This document shows, piece after piece, positions 26,124 through 36,807 of a stretch of 64,000 nucleotides of DNA. This stretch comes from Litchfieldella xinjiangensis (GTDB lineage Bacteria; Pseudomonadota; Gammaproteobacteria; Pseudomonadales; Halomonadaceae). Where the stretch lies: positions 620,001 through 684,000 of the forward strand of contig NZ_JPZL01000002.1 of NCBI RefSeq assembly GCF_000759345.1, written 5' to 3'. Every line of letters begins with the position of its first letter. Positions within the stretch are counted from its first letter, which is position 1. The notes under the pieces are model-generated. The model was given only the letters and a program-made list of their open reading frames with translations, had not been told where the DNA came from and ran no database searches. A program made the position numbers and the translations under genes.

Positions 26124-27023
26124 ATGGCTTTCTCGCAACTCTCGTCACGGCAGCAGGGGCTGCTACTGACCGGCGGCGGCGCCCTGGTCATGTCACCCGA
26201 TGCGCTGCTGATCAAGCTGGCCGATCTGCCCGATGCCGAGATCCTGATGTGGCGGGGCCTGCTGTCGGCCCTGGGGTTCCTGGCCATCGTGCTGGCCCGC
26301 CATGGTCGGGGGACATTGGCCGCTTACCGCCGCTGTGGCTGGACGGGGGTAGCCGTTGCCGTTCTGTTCAGCATGACCACCTGCGGTTTCGTGCTGGGCA
26401 ACCAGTACACCAAGGGCGGAAATGTGCTGATGATCCTGGCCGGCTCGCCGCTGATCGCGGCGGGCCTGTCGTGGGTACTGCTCGATGAACGCCTGCCGCG
26501 CCGCACCTGGCTGGCGATCCTGGCCTGTGTCGTGGGAATCGGGTTGATCGCGCTCGATGATACAGGCGCTGGTTCCTGGGTGGGAAACGCCTTCGCGCTG
26601 CTGGCTTCGGCCACGCTGGCCATTAACTTCACGCTTTGTCGAACCCGTCCCGGTGTCGACATGAGCCCGATGCTGACCTTTGCGGGGTTGATCGTCGGGG
26701 TTGGGGCGTTTCTGGTCATGGCCCGGGAGAGTGCGCTGCGAATTCCACCCACCGATAGCCTGCTGGTGGTGCTGTTCCTGTGCCTGATCATCGTGCCGAC
26801 GGGAGTGACCCTGCTACAGCGGGGGCCGCTTTACCTTCCTGCGCCGGAGGTCGGCTTGTTGCTTCTTCTGGAAGTGGTGGTCGGCACCCTGTGGGTGTGG
26901 TGGATCATCGGTGAGCAGCCAGCGCCGCTGTCGCTGTTAGGCGGGGCACTGGTGCTCGGCACGCTACTGGTCAAGGGCCTCTACGAACGTCGTCTCGAGC
27001 AGCAACTCAGGGCGGTGGGCTAA
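26124..27023 (+). CDS. EamA/DMT family transporter
   Basis: This 299-residue protein has ten predicted membrane segments in two EamA repeats (about residues 12-140 and 150-285), typical of the drug/metabolite transporter superfamily. MWRGLLSALGFLAI and GSPLIAAGLSWVLLDERLP belong to the first repeat. LEVVVGTLWVWWIIGEQPAP belongs to the second. It lies 12 bases after the XylD-like gene and convergent with the second gntR, 7 bases apart. Such transporters are often exporters of metabolites. Release of an excess sugar acid or uptake of one is possible; nothing in the sequence decides. Confidence 0.88.
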   Translation: MAFSQLSSRQQGLLLTGGGALVMSPDALLIKLADLPDAEILMWRGLLSALGFLAIVLARHGRGTLAAYRRCGWTGVAVAVLFSMTTCGFVLGNQYTKGGNVLMILAGSPLIAAGLSWVLLDERLPRRTWLAILACVVGIGLIALDDTGAGSWVGNAFALLASATLAINFTLCRTRPGVDMSPMLTFAGLIVGVGAFLVMARESALRIPPTDSLLVVLFLCLIIVPTGVTLLQRGPLYLPAPEVGLLLLLEVVVGTLWVWWIIGEQPAPLSLLGGALVLGTLLVKGLYERRLEQQLRAVG

Positions 27024-27030
27024 CGCAGCG

Positions 27031-27789
27031 CTAGGGCAGCTCGATGCAGCTGCCCAGAGTACCGTCCCCGGGCTCGATGCCCAGCGCGGTGGCCGTACCC
27101 TGGAGTACGGCCTGGGCGGCCTTGAAGGCCTCACGCGGCTGCCGGGCACGAATCGCTTCCATGACCTGGCGGTGACGCTCGAAGCTGGCCTCGGGGTCTA
27201 CGGTACTGTCGTTGGACATCTCGACCAGCAGGTGGATCGAAGGGCGCAGGATATGAGAGAGCTGCGCCCATACGATGTTATGGGTGGCCTTGAAGATTGC
27301 TACATGGAAGGCAACATCGTAATCGCTATGCAATCGGCGCTCCTCATCGGTGCTCTCGCTATGCAGGCTGCGTCCCATACCCTCGAGGGCTTCCTCGATG
27401 GCGACCAGGTCGCGCGCCTTGGCACGCTTGGCGGCGGTCATCGCGACGTAGGGCTCCACATCCAGGCGAAAGGCGAGGATTTCGCGATGAATCCGGGGGT
27501 TGGGCGCGGCATAGCGTGTCATCCATTCGGTCACCGAGGGATCGAGGATATTCCAGTCCTCGTAATCGCGCACCTTGGAGCCATGCCCTGAAATGCGCGC
27601 AATGATGCCGACATCGACGAGCTGGCGCAGATCGCTTCTCACCGCGGAACGATTGATGGCGAATTGTTCGCAGAGATCGATCTCCTTGGGAACGAAGTCG
27701 CCAGGCTGATAGCGTCCTGAAAAGATGGATTCGGCGAGATAATCGACGACACGAGGTCGTGCGGGTTTGTCTAGTGACTTGACGTGCAT
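27031..27789 (-). CDS. GntR family regulator (FadR/FCD type) of the pentose block
   Basis: This 252-residue protein has a GntR winged helix (about residues 10-75, EIDLCEQFAINRSAVRSDL) and an FCD domain. The junction WNILDPSVTEWM is typical of regulators of sugar-acid genes such as DgoR. Histidines in SDYDVAFHVAIFKATHN resemble the FCD metal/effector site. ATG 27789 is preferred to a TTG at 27798; neither has a strong ribosome site. A perfect 17-bp palindrome lies 39-55 bases upstream, and a near copy lies before the TRAP/AraD1 operon 11.8 kb away. It probably autoregulates and represses that operon, released by a pathway keto acid. Confidence 0.92.
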   Translation of the reverse strand: MHVKSLDKPARPRVVDYLAESIFSGRYQPGDFVPKEIDLCEQFAINRSAVRSDLRQLVDVGIIARISGHGSKVRDYEDWNILDPSVTEWMTRYAAPNPRIHREILAFRLDVEPYVAMTAAKRAKARDLVAIEEALEGMGRSLHSESTDEERRLHSDYDVAFHVAIFKATHNIVWAQLSHILRPSIHLLVEMSNDSTVDPEASFERHRQVMEAIRARQPREAFKAAQAVLQGTATALGIEPGDGTLGSCIELP

Positions 27790-27827
27790 GGCAACCAACG
27801 GCCTAAGATATTTAATACATAAGTTGC

Positions 27828-27844
27828 CATATGTTCAACATATG
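27828..27844. promoter_or_regulatory. Perfect 17-bp palindromic operator before gntR
   Basis: CATATGTT-C-AACATATG is an exact 8-1-8 inverted repeat, in the usual size range for GntR-family operators. It is located between the deacetylase stop and the gntR start on the minus strand. The related site at 16019-16035 shares CATATGTT and AACATA. Position and symmetry support autoregulation by the adjacent GntR protein. Confidence 0.75.
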
Positions 27845-27876
27845 AGCAATGTCGACCGTCGTTTAGCACAAGGGTT

Positions 27877-29025
27877 CTAGCACAAGGACTCCCCCAGCCT
27901 CGCCATGAAGGCAGCACCCGCATCCAGTTGCTCGTAAGTGATATATTCATCGGGTTGATGCGCCTGGGCAATACTGCCCGGACCGCAAATGACCGTGGCC
28001 AATCCCTCACGCTGGAACTGTCCGGCCTCGGTAGCATAGGCCACGGCCTCCGTGGGGCGCTCGCCGAGTAGGTCATGACACAACGAAAGCGCCGCAGCAT
28101 TGTCTCGATCGGCCAGTGCCGGCACGGTGGTGTTGAGGCAGTGGGTGGTGATCCCCGCTTCGGGGGCACGTTCCTGCATCGCCTTTTCCAGAGATCGCGC
28201 ATAGTCATTCACGCGACCCAGCAAGTCGTCGAAACGATCCTGGGGCAAATGGCGGATCTCCCATTCGAAACTGCACTCACGTGCCATGATATTGATTGCC
28301 GTACCGCCGGCAATCTTTCCCACATGCAGGCTCGAATGCACCACGTTGAAGGCTTCGTCGATGCGGCCTTCGGCCTGGAGCTCCTGCATTACGTCTTCGA
28401 TCCTGGCGACCAGCCGGGCCGCCACGTGGATGGCCGACACCCCCTGGTTCACCTGGCTGGAGTGGGCTTCTCGCCCGGTCACCACGGTGCGCAGGTTGGT
28501 GGCGCCTTTCTGGGCCGTAACCGGCGCCATGAGTGTGGGCTCACCTACGATGACCGCCGCCGGACGCGGGTGATCGGCCATCAGACGCTCGATCATGCGT
28601 GGTGCACCGACGCAGCCGATCTCCTCATCATAGGAAAAGGCCAGATAGATGGGGCGGGTCAAGGGGCGAGTTACCCAGCGTGGCACCTCGGCCAGGGCGC
28701 AGGCGATGAAGCCCTTCATGTCGCAGGTGCCGCGGCCATAGAGCTTGCCGTCATCCTTTTCGACCAGTTCGAACGGATCGGTGGACCACGGCTGCCCGTC
28801 CACCGGTACCACGTCGGTATGGCCGGACAGCACGACACCGCCTTCCACTGCCGGACCGATGCGCGCCAAGAGGTTGGCCTTGCGGCCGTCATCGCTCTCG
28901 ATGCGTTGGTGGGGTATGTCGAACTCGTCCAGGTAGCCCTCGATGAATTCGATCAAGGCCAGGTTGGAGTCGCGCGAAACGGTGGCAAAGCCCACCAGAC
29001 GTGATAGCAGCTCGACCGCGGTCAT
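27877..29025 (-). CDS. argE: M20 family acetylornithine deacetylase (ArgE)
   Basis: The 382-residue protein is an M20 metallopeptidase-fold deacylase of the ArgE group, which removes acetyl from N-acetylornithine in arginine synthesis. Two-zinc ligands are visible in SGHTDVVPVDGQPW, GRGTCDMKGF and the general-base region DEEIGCVGA. EAHSSQVNQGVSAIHVA starts the dimerisation domain. A final metal histidine lies in GPGSIAQAHQPDEYI. Length matches ArgE (about 383). It is not obviously linked to the sugar genes; it lies upstream of gntR on the same strand with the operator between them. A succinyl-diaminopimelate desuccinylase role is less likely from length and motifs. Confidence 0.88.
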   Translation of the reverse strand: MTAVELLSRLVGFATVSRDSNLALIEFIEGYLDEFDIPHQRIESDDGRKANLLARIGPAVEGGVVLSGHTDVVPVDGQPWSTDPFELVEKDDGKLYGRGTCDMKGFIACALAEVPRWVTRPLTRPIYLAFSYDEEIGCVGAPRMIERLMADHPRPAAVIVGEPTLMAPVTAQKGATNLRTVVTGREAHSSQVNQGVSAIHVAARLVARIEDVMQELQAEGRIDEAFNVVHSSLHVGKIAGGTAINIMARECSFEWEIRHLPQDRFDDLLGRVNDYARSLEKAMQERAPEAGITTHCLNTTVPALADRDNAAALSLCHDLLGERPTEAVAYATEAGQFQREGLATVICGPGSIAQAHQPDEYITYEQLDAGAAFMARLGESLC

Positions 29026-29113
29026 GGTCCACTCCTAGTTGGATAATAGGCAAAGCCTAACATGCCCCAGGTGAGGAGGCTGTGTCGCTGACACAGCTTG
29101 GCGTCCATGTGAA

Positions 29114-29138
29114 CGCGGCAGCCGGTGAGGCTGCCGCG
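29114..29138 (-). terminator. Hairpin after the Ca2+/Na+ antiporter gene
   Basis: CGCGGCAGCC, five bases, GGCTGCCGCG form a perfect 10-bp stem, 14 bases past the antiporter stop on the minus strand. The following minus-strand bases are TTCACATGG, so the T tract is poor. It still fits an end of transcription or mRNA-protecting hairpin before argE. Confidence 0.55.
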
Positions 29139-29151
29139 AGGCATTGAGCGC

Positions 29152-30213
29152 TTACCTTTGTACGTTTCGGCGCAGTTCGGGGACGACCATCACGGCAAGC
29201 GTCAAGCCGGTGATCGGCAACACGAAGTAGAGCATCAGCGCACTGAAGCCGGCCAGGGCGTCGTGATGTGTGGCGGCCAGGATCAGGTAGGCGGTATAGG
29301 CCACGTAGTAACCCATCAGCACGGCCCCTTCCCAGCGATTGATGGCACTGGCGGTGAAGCAGATCGGCAGGCAGGCAACGGCCACGGCGAGCATCACCGG
29401 AAGGTCGAGGCTGAGCATGGCATCGGTCACGGCGATGCCGGCTGGGGCAATCAGGCTGGCCAGGCCGAGTACGCCAAGCAGGTTGAAGATGTTACTGCCG
29501 ACCACGTTGCCTACGGCGATGTCCCGCTGTCCGCGCAAGGCCGCGACGATCGAGGTGACGACCTCGGGCAGAGAGGTGCCGGCAGCGATCACGGTCAGGC
29601 CGATCACCTGTTCGCTGACGCCGAGCCAGGTGGCCAGCACGACCGCCGAATCGACGAAAAAGCGCGAGCCGGCGACCAGCATGGCGAGCCCGCCAGCCAC
29701 GAAGAGTACGTCGCGGGCCCAGTGGTGGCTCTTTTCCTCGTTGGTCCCCGGCTCGGTGGGGGTTGACTGGCGCCGCCCTTGCCATAGCAGGAAGCCGGTA
29801 TAGACGATTAATCCCAGGAACAGCAGGCCACCATCAAGCCGACCGATACTGCCATCCAGGGCCATGAGCAGCACGACCAGGGAGAGTGCAATCATCAGCG
29901 GAATATCCAGGCGGATCAGCTGCTGAGCCACGGCGAGCGGTACGATCAGTGCCGAGATGCCCAGAATGAACAATATGTTGAAAATATTACTGCCCACAAC
30001 GTTGCCGATGGCGATACCCGCCTGATCGTCGAAGACCGCCTTGATACTGACGACGAGTTCGGGCGCGCTGGTGCCGAAGGCCACCACGGTGAGCCCGATG
30101 ATCAACGGTGAGATACCCACCTTCCCCGCCAAGCGAGAGGCGCCCTGGACGAGGCCCTCCGCACCGGCAATCAACAGGGCTAGACCGACCAACATCAGCA
30201 ACATTGTCAGCAT
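29152..30213 (-). CDS. Calcium/sodium antiporter (CaCA family, YrbG-like)
   Basis: The 353-residue membrane protein is a CaCA-superfamily exchanger. Two internal alpha repeats are plain: GTSAPELVVSIKAVF followed by IGNVVGSNIFNI in the first half, and GTSLPEVVTSIVAAL followed by VGNVVGSNIFNL in the second. The acidic residues of these repeats bind the cation. It carries about ten membrane segments. E. coli YrbG is the nearest well-known relative (about 325 residues). It lies alone between the MAPEG gene and argE, each separated by more than 100 bases, and probably exports calcium or balances sodium. Confidence 0.92.
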   Translation of the reverse strand: MLTMLLMLVGLALLIAGAEGLVQGASRLAGKVGISPLIIGLTVVAFGTSAPELVVSIKAVFDDQAGIAIGNVVGSNIFNILFILGISALIVPLAVAQQLIRLDIPLMIALSLVVLLMALDGSIGRLDGGLLFLGLIVYTGFLLWQGRRQSTPTEPGTNEEKSHHWARDVLFVAGGLAMLVAGSRFFVDSAVVLATWLGVSEQVIGLTVIAAGTSLPEVVTSIVAALRGQRDIAVGNVVGSNIFNLLGVLGLASLIAPAGIAVTDAMLSLDLPVMLAVAVACLPICFTASAINRWEGAVLMGYYVAYTAYLILAATHHDALAGFSALMLYFVLPITGLTLAVMVVPELRRNVQR

Positions 30214-30382
30214 TTTGGGTACTTCCGTTCACTTAGGGGAGGGGGCGGCTCTTAGCCGTAAAAGCGGGGTGATCATGGCACGATCATGGGCTCACCGATG
30301 CGCAGCTCGATTATGCATCGACCGAGCGCGTGCACGGAATGGCCTCGATGAGAAAATCTATCGGGGCATTGGTCAGCCGTCG

Positions 30383-30805
30383 TCAGAGGAGCGCTGCGAT
30401 GATCATTGCGCACATAGCGAAAAGACAAACGATACCGACGCCATAGGCGATAGTGCGCCAAGGTTGAAGTGCAGAGAGATAAAACATCGTGTGCAAGTAC
30501 CTCGCCGCCGTGAACCCAAGGAAAAGCCAAGGGGCCAGGCTCGGTGAAGCGTTCACCCACACATACGCGGTGGCAAGAGCGAAGAATATGGGAATGTTCT
30601 CTAGATCATTGCGCCAGGCTTTTGCCGCACGCTGAACTTGGGGTAACTCCTCTGCGGCAGCTTTCTGCCCAACCAAGGCTGCATCTTCAGGTGTCTTGAA
30701 GGTTCGCTTGCCGATACGGTGATATCCCTGAAATAGGGAAATGGCGAACATCTTCAGGAACAGTAATACTGCGGAGACAGCATATAAATGCTCTACTTCA
30801 TTCAT
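30383..30805 (-). CDS. MAPEG family membrane protein
   Basis: This 140-residue protein has four hydrophobic segments (about residues 8-28, 65-85, 90-110 and 120-138). It matches the MAPEG family (membrane-associated proteins in eicosanoid and glutathione metabolism). RAAKAWRNDLENIPIFFALA is the family's signature with the arginine and asparagine that contact glutathione in characterised members. FTAARYLHTMFYLSALQPWR is the second conserved block. Bacterial members are poorly characterised and may be glutathione transferases or peroxidases. It stands alone, with 169 and 247 bases free of genes on its two sides. Confidence 0.88.
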   Translation of the reverse strand: MNEVEHLYAVSAVLLFLKMFAISLFQGYHRIGKRTFKTPEDAALVGQKAAAEELPQVQRAAKAWRNDLENIPIFFALATAYVWVNASPSLAPWLFLGFTAARYLHTMFYLSALQPWRTIAYGVGIVCLFAMCAMIIAALL

Positions 30806-30977
30806 GTCATTACCCTTGATATGAGCCCGGCGTGCTATGAACGTGCAGAATCAACTCGTTTCCCCGAGAGTATAGGCGGGCGTGCTGTAGGATATTCATT
30901 AGGCCATGTCCGATCATGTTGATTGCCCTACTGGCATATGCGCAGGCGATTCGAAACGAGTTCGTGCTTGCACTGAA

Positions 30978-31000
30978 AAGGGAGGCCAGGTGCCTCCCTT
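30978..31000 (-). terminator. Rho-independent terminator of the DASS transporter gene
   Basis: AAGGGAGGC, a five-base loop and GCCTCCCTT form a perfect 9-bp stem, 53 bases past the DASS stop on the minus strand, followed there by TTTTC. On the plus strand it is followed by CTTCGTTTTT, so it could also stop plus-strand transcripts. Confidence 0.75.
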
Positions 31001-31052
31001 CTTCGTTTTTCAGTTCGAGATTAATCGTTTAATCGAAGGTCCTGCTATGTGC

Positions 31053-32654
31053 TCAGAACTCCAGCCCCAGCGCAAAGCCGCCGAGCAGGTAGCAGAACAG
31101 GGTGATCAGGGCGATCCCGATCACGTTCAGGACGACGCCACCGCGCGCCATCTGGGCGATGCTGACCGCGCCGGTGCCGAAGACGATGGCATTCGGAGGT
31201 GTGCCGACTGGCAGCATGAAAGCACAGGTCGCGGCGAAGGCCGCCGGGATTAGCAGCGTCATCGGGTCGGCACCGATGCCGACCGCCACGCCGCCGAGTA
31301 CGGGGATGAAGGTAGCGGCCGTTGCCGTATTGCTGGTCACCTCGGTGAGGAACAGCACGAGCGTGGTCACGGCGGCGACCAGCAACAGAATCGGAAGCAC
31401 CTCGAGGCCGGTAATCTGCTCACCGAACCAGCTATCCAGGCCCGTTGCTGCGACCGCACCGGCGAGGCTCAAGCCGCCGCCGAACAGCAACAACACGCCC
31501 CAGGGCAGCCCATCCTCGGCATCCTGCCAATTCAGCACCATCTCGCGCCGGCCTCGTCCGGGCAGGATGAACATCGCAATGCCGGCGGCAATGGCGATGG
31601 CCGTGTCATCGAGTTCGCCGAACGGCCCCAGCCGGTCCCCGATGCCCGGGATACTGGCGAGCACGCCGGGCACGACCCACAGAAACGCGGCCGAACCGAA
31701 GACGATCATGACCATCTTCTCGCCCTGACTGAGGGGGCCGAGCTTTTGGATCTCGCCGTCGATCATCTCCTTGCCGCCGGGGATCTCTGCGATATCGAAA
31801 CGGTAAAGCACGTTGGTCATCAATACCCAGCCCACCAGGATGAAGGTGAATGCCAGCGGCACGCCGAGCATCATCCACTCGAGAAAACCGATGGTACGAC
31901 CCAACTCGTCGGCAGCGTAGCCGGCAACGATGGCATTCGGCGGGCTGCCGAGCAGGGTGCCGAGACCACCCATGCTCGCCGACCAGGCAATCGCCAGGAG
32001 CAGGCAGAGACCGAAGCGCTTGATGTTATCGTCATGGATAAAGTCGACGTGGCCGGCCCGGTGATGGTCATGGCCAGGGGAGGTCGTATGCATGGACTCG
32101 CCGCTGCGCTCCGCCACCAGACGGAGTACGGAAAGCCCGATCGGGAGCATCATCAGTGTCGTTGCGGTGTTGGAGACCCACATCGAGAGAAACCCTGTGG
32201 CGAGCATCATGCCAAGCACGATCCGCTTTGGCTCGACCCCGACCCGGGCTAGCGTCAGAAGCGCAATGCGGCGATGAAGATTCCACTTTTCCATCGCGAT
32301 GGCGATCAGAAAACCGCCAAGGAAAAGAAAAACGATGGAACTGGCGTAAGGTGCCGTGGCCTGACCGACGGTTCGCTCGGTCAACATCGGAATCAGCACG
32401 ATCGGCAACAGGGCGGTCGCCGAGAGCGGTATCGCCTCCGTCATCCACCAGACGGCCATCAGCGTAGCGATCGTCGCGACCCAGCGCGCATCCGACGACA
32501 GCCCCTCGGCGCTCCCCATGGCGATCCACACCAACAACGCCAAGAGCAGCCCGAAGCCGCGCAAGCCCCAAATCATCCTGGCTGATCGTTCGTTCGAACC
32601 TGGCCCTTCGGGAGAGGCACCGGGTTGATCGTGCGATTGAGGCTGTTCTGTCAT
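31053..32654 (-). CDS. DASS family (SLC13) sodium/dicarboxylate symporter
   Basis: This protein of about 533 residues is a divalent anion:sodium symporter. The two SNT motifs that form the sodium and carboxylate site are present as WVSNTATT and EVTSNTATAATF, each in its inverted repeat. SPPNAIVAGYA and GTPPNAIVFGTG are the matching repeat ends. The start at 32654 is favoured because GGGGAGAGAG precedes it; ATG 32681 would add nine residues. A charged loop between the halves is rich in histidine and aspartate (GHDHHRAGHVDFIHDDN), which is unusual for the family. Succinate, fumarate or malate are likely substrates. It is a single-gene unit. Confidence 0.92.
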   Translation of the reverse strand: MTEQPQSHDQPGASPEGPGSNERSARMIWGLRGFGLLLALLVWIAMGSAEGLSSDARWVATIATLMAVWWMTEAIPLSATALLPIVLIPMLTERTVGQATAPYASSIVFLFLGGFLIAIAMEKWNLHRRIALLTLARVGVEPKRIVLGMMLATGFLSMWVSNTATTLMMLPIGLSVLRLVAERSGESMHTTSPGHDHHRAGHVDFIHDDNIKRFGLCLLLAIAWSASMGGLGTLLGSPPNAIVAGYAADELGRTIGFLEWMMLGVPLAFTFILVGWVLMTNVLYRFDIAEIPGGKEMIDGEIQKLGPLSQGEKMVMIVFGSAAFLWVVPGVLASIPGIGDRLGPFGELDDTAIAIAAGIAMFILPGRGRREMVLNWQDAEDGLPWGVLLLFGGGLSLAGAVAATGLDSWFGEQITGLEVLPILLLVAAVTTLVLFLTEVTSNTATAATFIPVLGGVAVGIGADPMTLLIPAAFAATCAFMLPVGTPPNAIVFGTGAVSIAQMARGGVVLNVIGIALITLFCYLLGGFALGLEF

Positions 32655-32924
32655 ATTGGCTCTCTCCCCATTTTCACTCATGCTAGTTCATCCGTGGAAC
32701 GCCGGTTAGCGCTTTGGGGAGATAGCGTAGAGCATGTCAATTAGTTTGCTTAGGATCTTGGTGAGCGTCTTCGATTGCGTAGCACGCCGGTCGCGTCGAA
32801 GGCACCTTGGTACCGGTTGGAGTCGGGCCGGCGCACTTTAATAGCAAGAATCGGAGTGTGTCTAGCGATCCCGGGGTTCACCCTGCCCATAAGGAAGATG
32901 CCAACTCACCATCGGGGGCCCGCC

Positions 32925-33998
32925 ATGATAGAGACGTCAACAGAGCCGCTAGCCACTTTCGACTCCGACGAGGCAAAGTGGGCGGCAGTACTGGCCCGCG
33001 ATGCGGTGGCAGATGACGCTTTCGTCTACGCGGTGTGTACCACCGGGATCTATTGTCGTCCCACCTGCGCTTCGCGTCGGCCGCGCCGCAAAAACGCCGA
33101 GTTCCACGCGGATGCGGCCGCGGCCGAGCGGGCCGGTTACCGACCCTGTCAACGCTGCCACCCGCAGGGGGTGTCCTTGGCCCAGCGGCACGCGCAGAGT
33201 GTCGCCAAGGCTTGCCGGCTCATTGATGCATCCGATGAGCTCCCTTCGCTCGATGCGCTGGCGCAAGCCGCGGGACTGAGCCGTCACCACTTTCATCGCG
33301 TATTCAAGTCGAACATTGGCCTGACGCCCAGGGCCTACGCTGCCGGCCAGCGTGCCGAACGGGTGCGGGACGAAATGGTGCGCAGCAGGACCGTCACCGA
33401 GGCAATTTATGAGTCGGGCTATCATTCCAGCGGACGCTTCTAAGCCGATTCTAATCGCTTGTTTGGCATGACGCCGAAACGTTACCGTTCGGGAGGGAAG
33501 GGCATGGAGATTCGCTTTGCCCTGGGAGAATGTTCACTAGGCTCGATTCTGGTAGCGGCCAGCGAAAAGGGGATTTGCGCCATTTCCCTAGGGGGCGATC
33601 CGGAGCTGCTTTTGCAAGAATTCCAGGATCGCTTCGCGAACGCTGATCTGCTTCACGGGGGAAAGGATTTCGATGCATGGGTGTCCCAAGTGGTGGGTTT
33701 TGTCGAGGCGCCTGACATCGGGCTATCGTTGCCGCTTGATATCCGTGGCACTGCCTTTCAGCAGCGAGTCTGGCAGGCGATGACCGAGATTCCGGTGGGT
33801 GCTACCCTCAGCTATGCGGCGTTGGCGGAGCGGATTGGCTCTCCCAAGTCGGTGCGCGCCGTGGCCAGGGCCTGTGCCTCGAATACCATTGCGCTTGCCA
33901 TTCCCTGTCATCGGGTGGTGCGCAGCGACGGGTCGCTGTCCGGGTATCGTTGGGGCGTCGAGAAAAAGCGCGCCCTGCTTGAGCGGGAACGTCAGTAA
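32925..33998 (+). pseudogene. ada: Ada: DNA methyl-transfer repair protein and regulator, split by an in-frame stop
   Basis: The full frame encodes an E. coli-type Ada but has TAA at 33441-33443 (codon 173), where a tyrosine codon is expected after HSSGRF. Both sides stay in one frame. The N-terminal part (ATG 32925) has the zinc domain cysteines 44, 48, 75 and 78 (GIYCRPTC, RPCQRCHP) and an AraC-type helix-turn-helix. The C-terminal part has the methyltransferase domain with LDIRGTAFQQRVWQAM and the active PCHRVV cysteine. An ATG at 33504 (MEIRFALGECSLG) with GGAGGGAAGGGC in front could restart translation. So the repair half may survive as a separate O6-methylguanine methyltransferase. A sequencing error is also possible. 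Confidence 0.85.
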
Positions 33999-34080
33999 GG
34001 CTCAGTTAGGCGGTTAGACAGGCGCTTCTTCCAGCGCTTCGGAAATGCCAGCCTGGGGCGTACGTTCAAAATACGTAGCA

Positions 34081-34105
34081 CCACGCAGCTGCGCGTGGCC
34101 TTTTT
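34081..34105 (+). terminator. Terminator-like hairpin after ada
   Basis: CCACGC, a six-base loop AGCTGC and GCGTGG are followed by CC and five T residues. It lies 83 bases after the ada stop and fits a modest rho-independent terminator for that gene. Confidence 0.6.
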
Positions 34106-34151
34106 CGCCGGGCATGGCATAGAGCCTCGCATGCAAGCCTTCGAGCGCCCT

Positions 34152-34207
34152 GCTATTGGCACAGCGCAGTACGTTTCACCCGCTCATGCGCGGCCGCTGC
34201 CAATAGC
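34152..34207. repeat. Long-range inverted repeat in the ada-katG gap
   Basis: GCTATTGGCA at 34152-34161 and its exact reverse complement TGCCAATAGC at 34198-34207 flank 36 bases. The pair can form a large stem-loop in RNA or be a divided protein-binding site. No gene explains it. Confidence 0.5.
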
Positions 34208-34506
34208 CAACGCCTATACGCATTCGATTACTGGTAGTAGCCAGGTACCGTGCCACGGATGTAAACGCTGTGCCCGGGTACGCGCAAACCCATGCTCTCA
34301 TTATCTGAAGAAATCGCTGTTATAGCCATCCATTACCAAAAGCTATCAAGCTTGTTGGCTAATACAACGCCCGTACCGCTGGGTGTAACTGGTATACATA
34401 CGCTCACAGAAGGAGAGGGACCGCGCCGCTTTCGCTACGAGTGAAGCGTGCCTACGTGTCAGGGACAGACCGTGAATTCGATTGACAGGCATATAACGAG
34501 AAGTGA

Positions 34507-36747
<2,241 letters not shown>

Positions 36748-36774
36748 TCCGGCACGAAACGAGCGATGACCTAG

Positions 36775-36801
36775 GCGCCCCGGAAACGGGGCGCTTTTTT
36801 T
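36775..36801 (+). terminator. Rho-independent terminator of katG
   Basis: GCGCCCCG, a GAAA tetraloop and CGGGGCGC are followed directly by seven T residues, 27 bases after the katG stop. This is a textbook strong terminator. It separates katG from the convergent sbcC. Confidence 0.95.
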
Positions 36802-36807
36802 GGGCGG

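Noticed and set aside
27864-27887. Short direct repeat TAGCACAAGG (two copies 14 bases apart) at the argE stop
   Set aside because: Only two short copies overlapping a stop codon; no sign of a mobile element or of function.
34095-34325. 76-codon open frame in the ada-katG gap
   Set aside because: No ribosome site, no family resemblance and it covers a terminator-like hairpin and an inverted repeat; better treated as non-coding.
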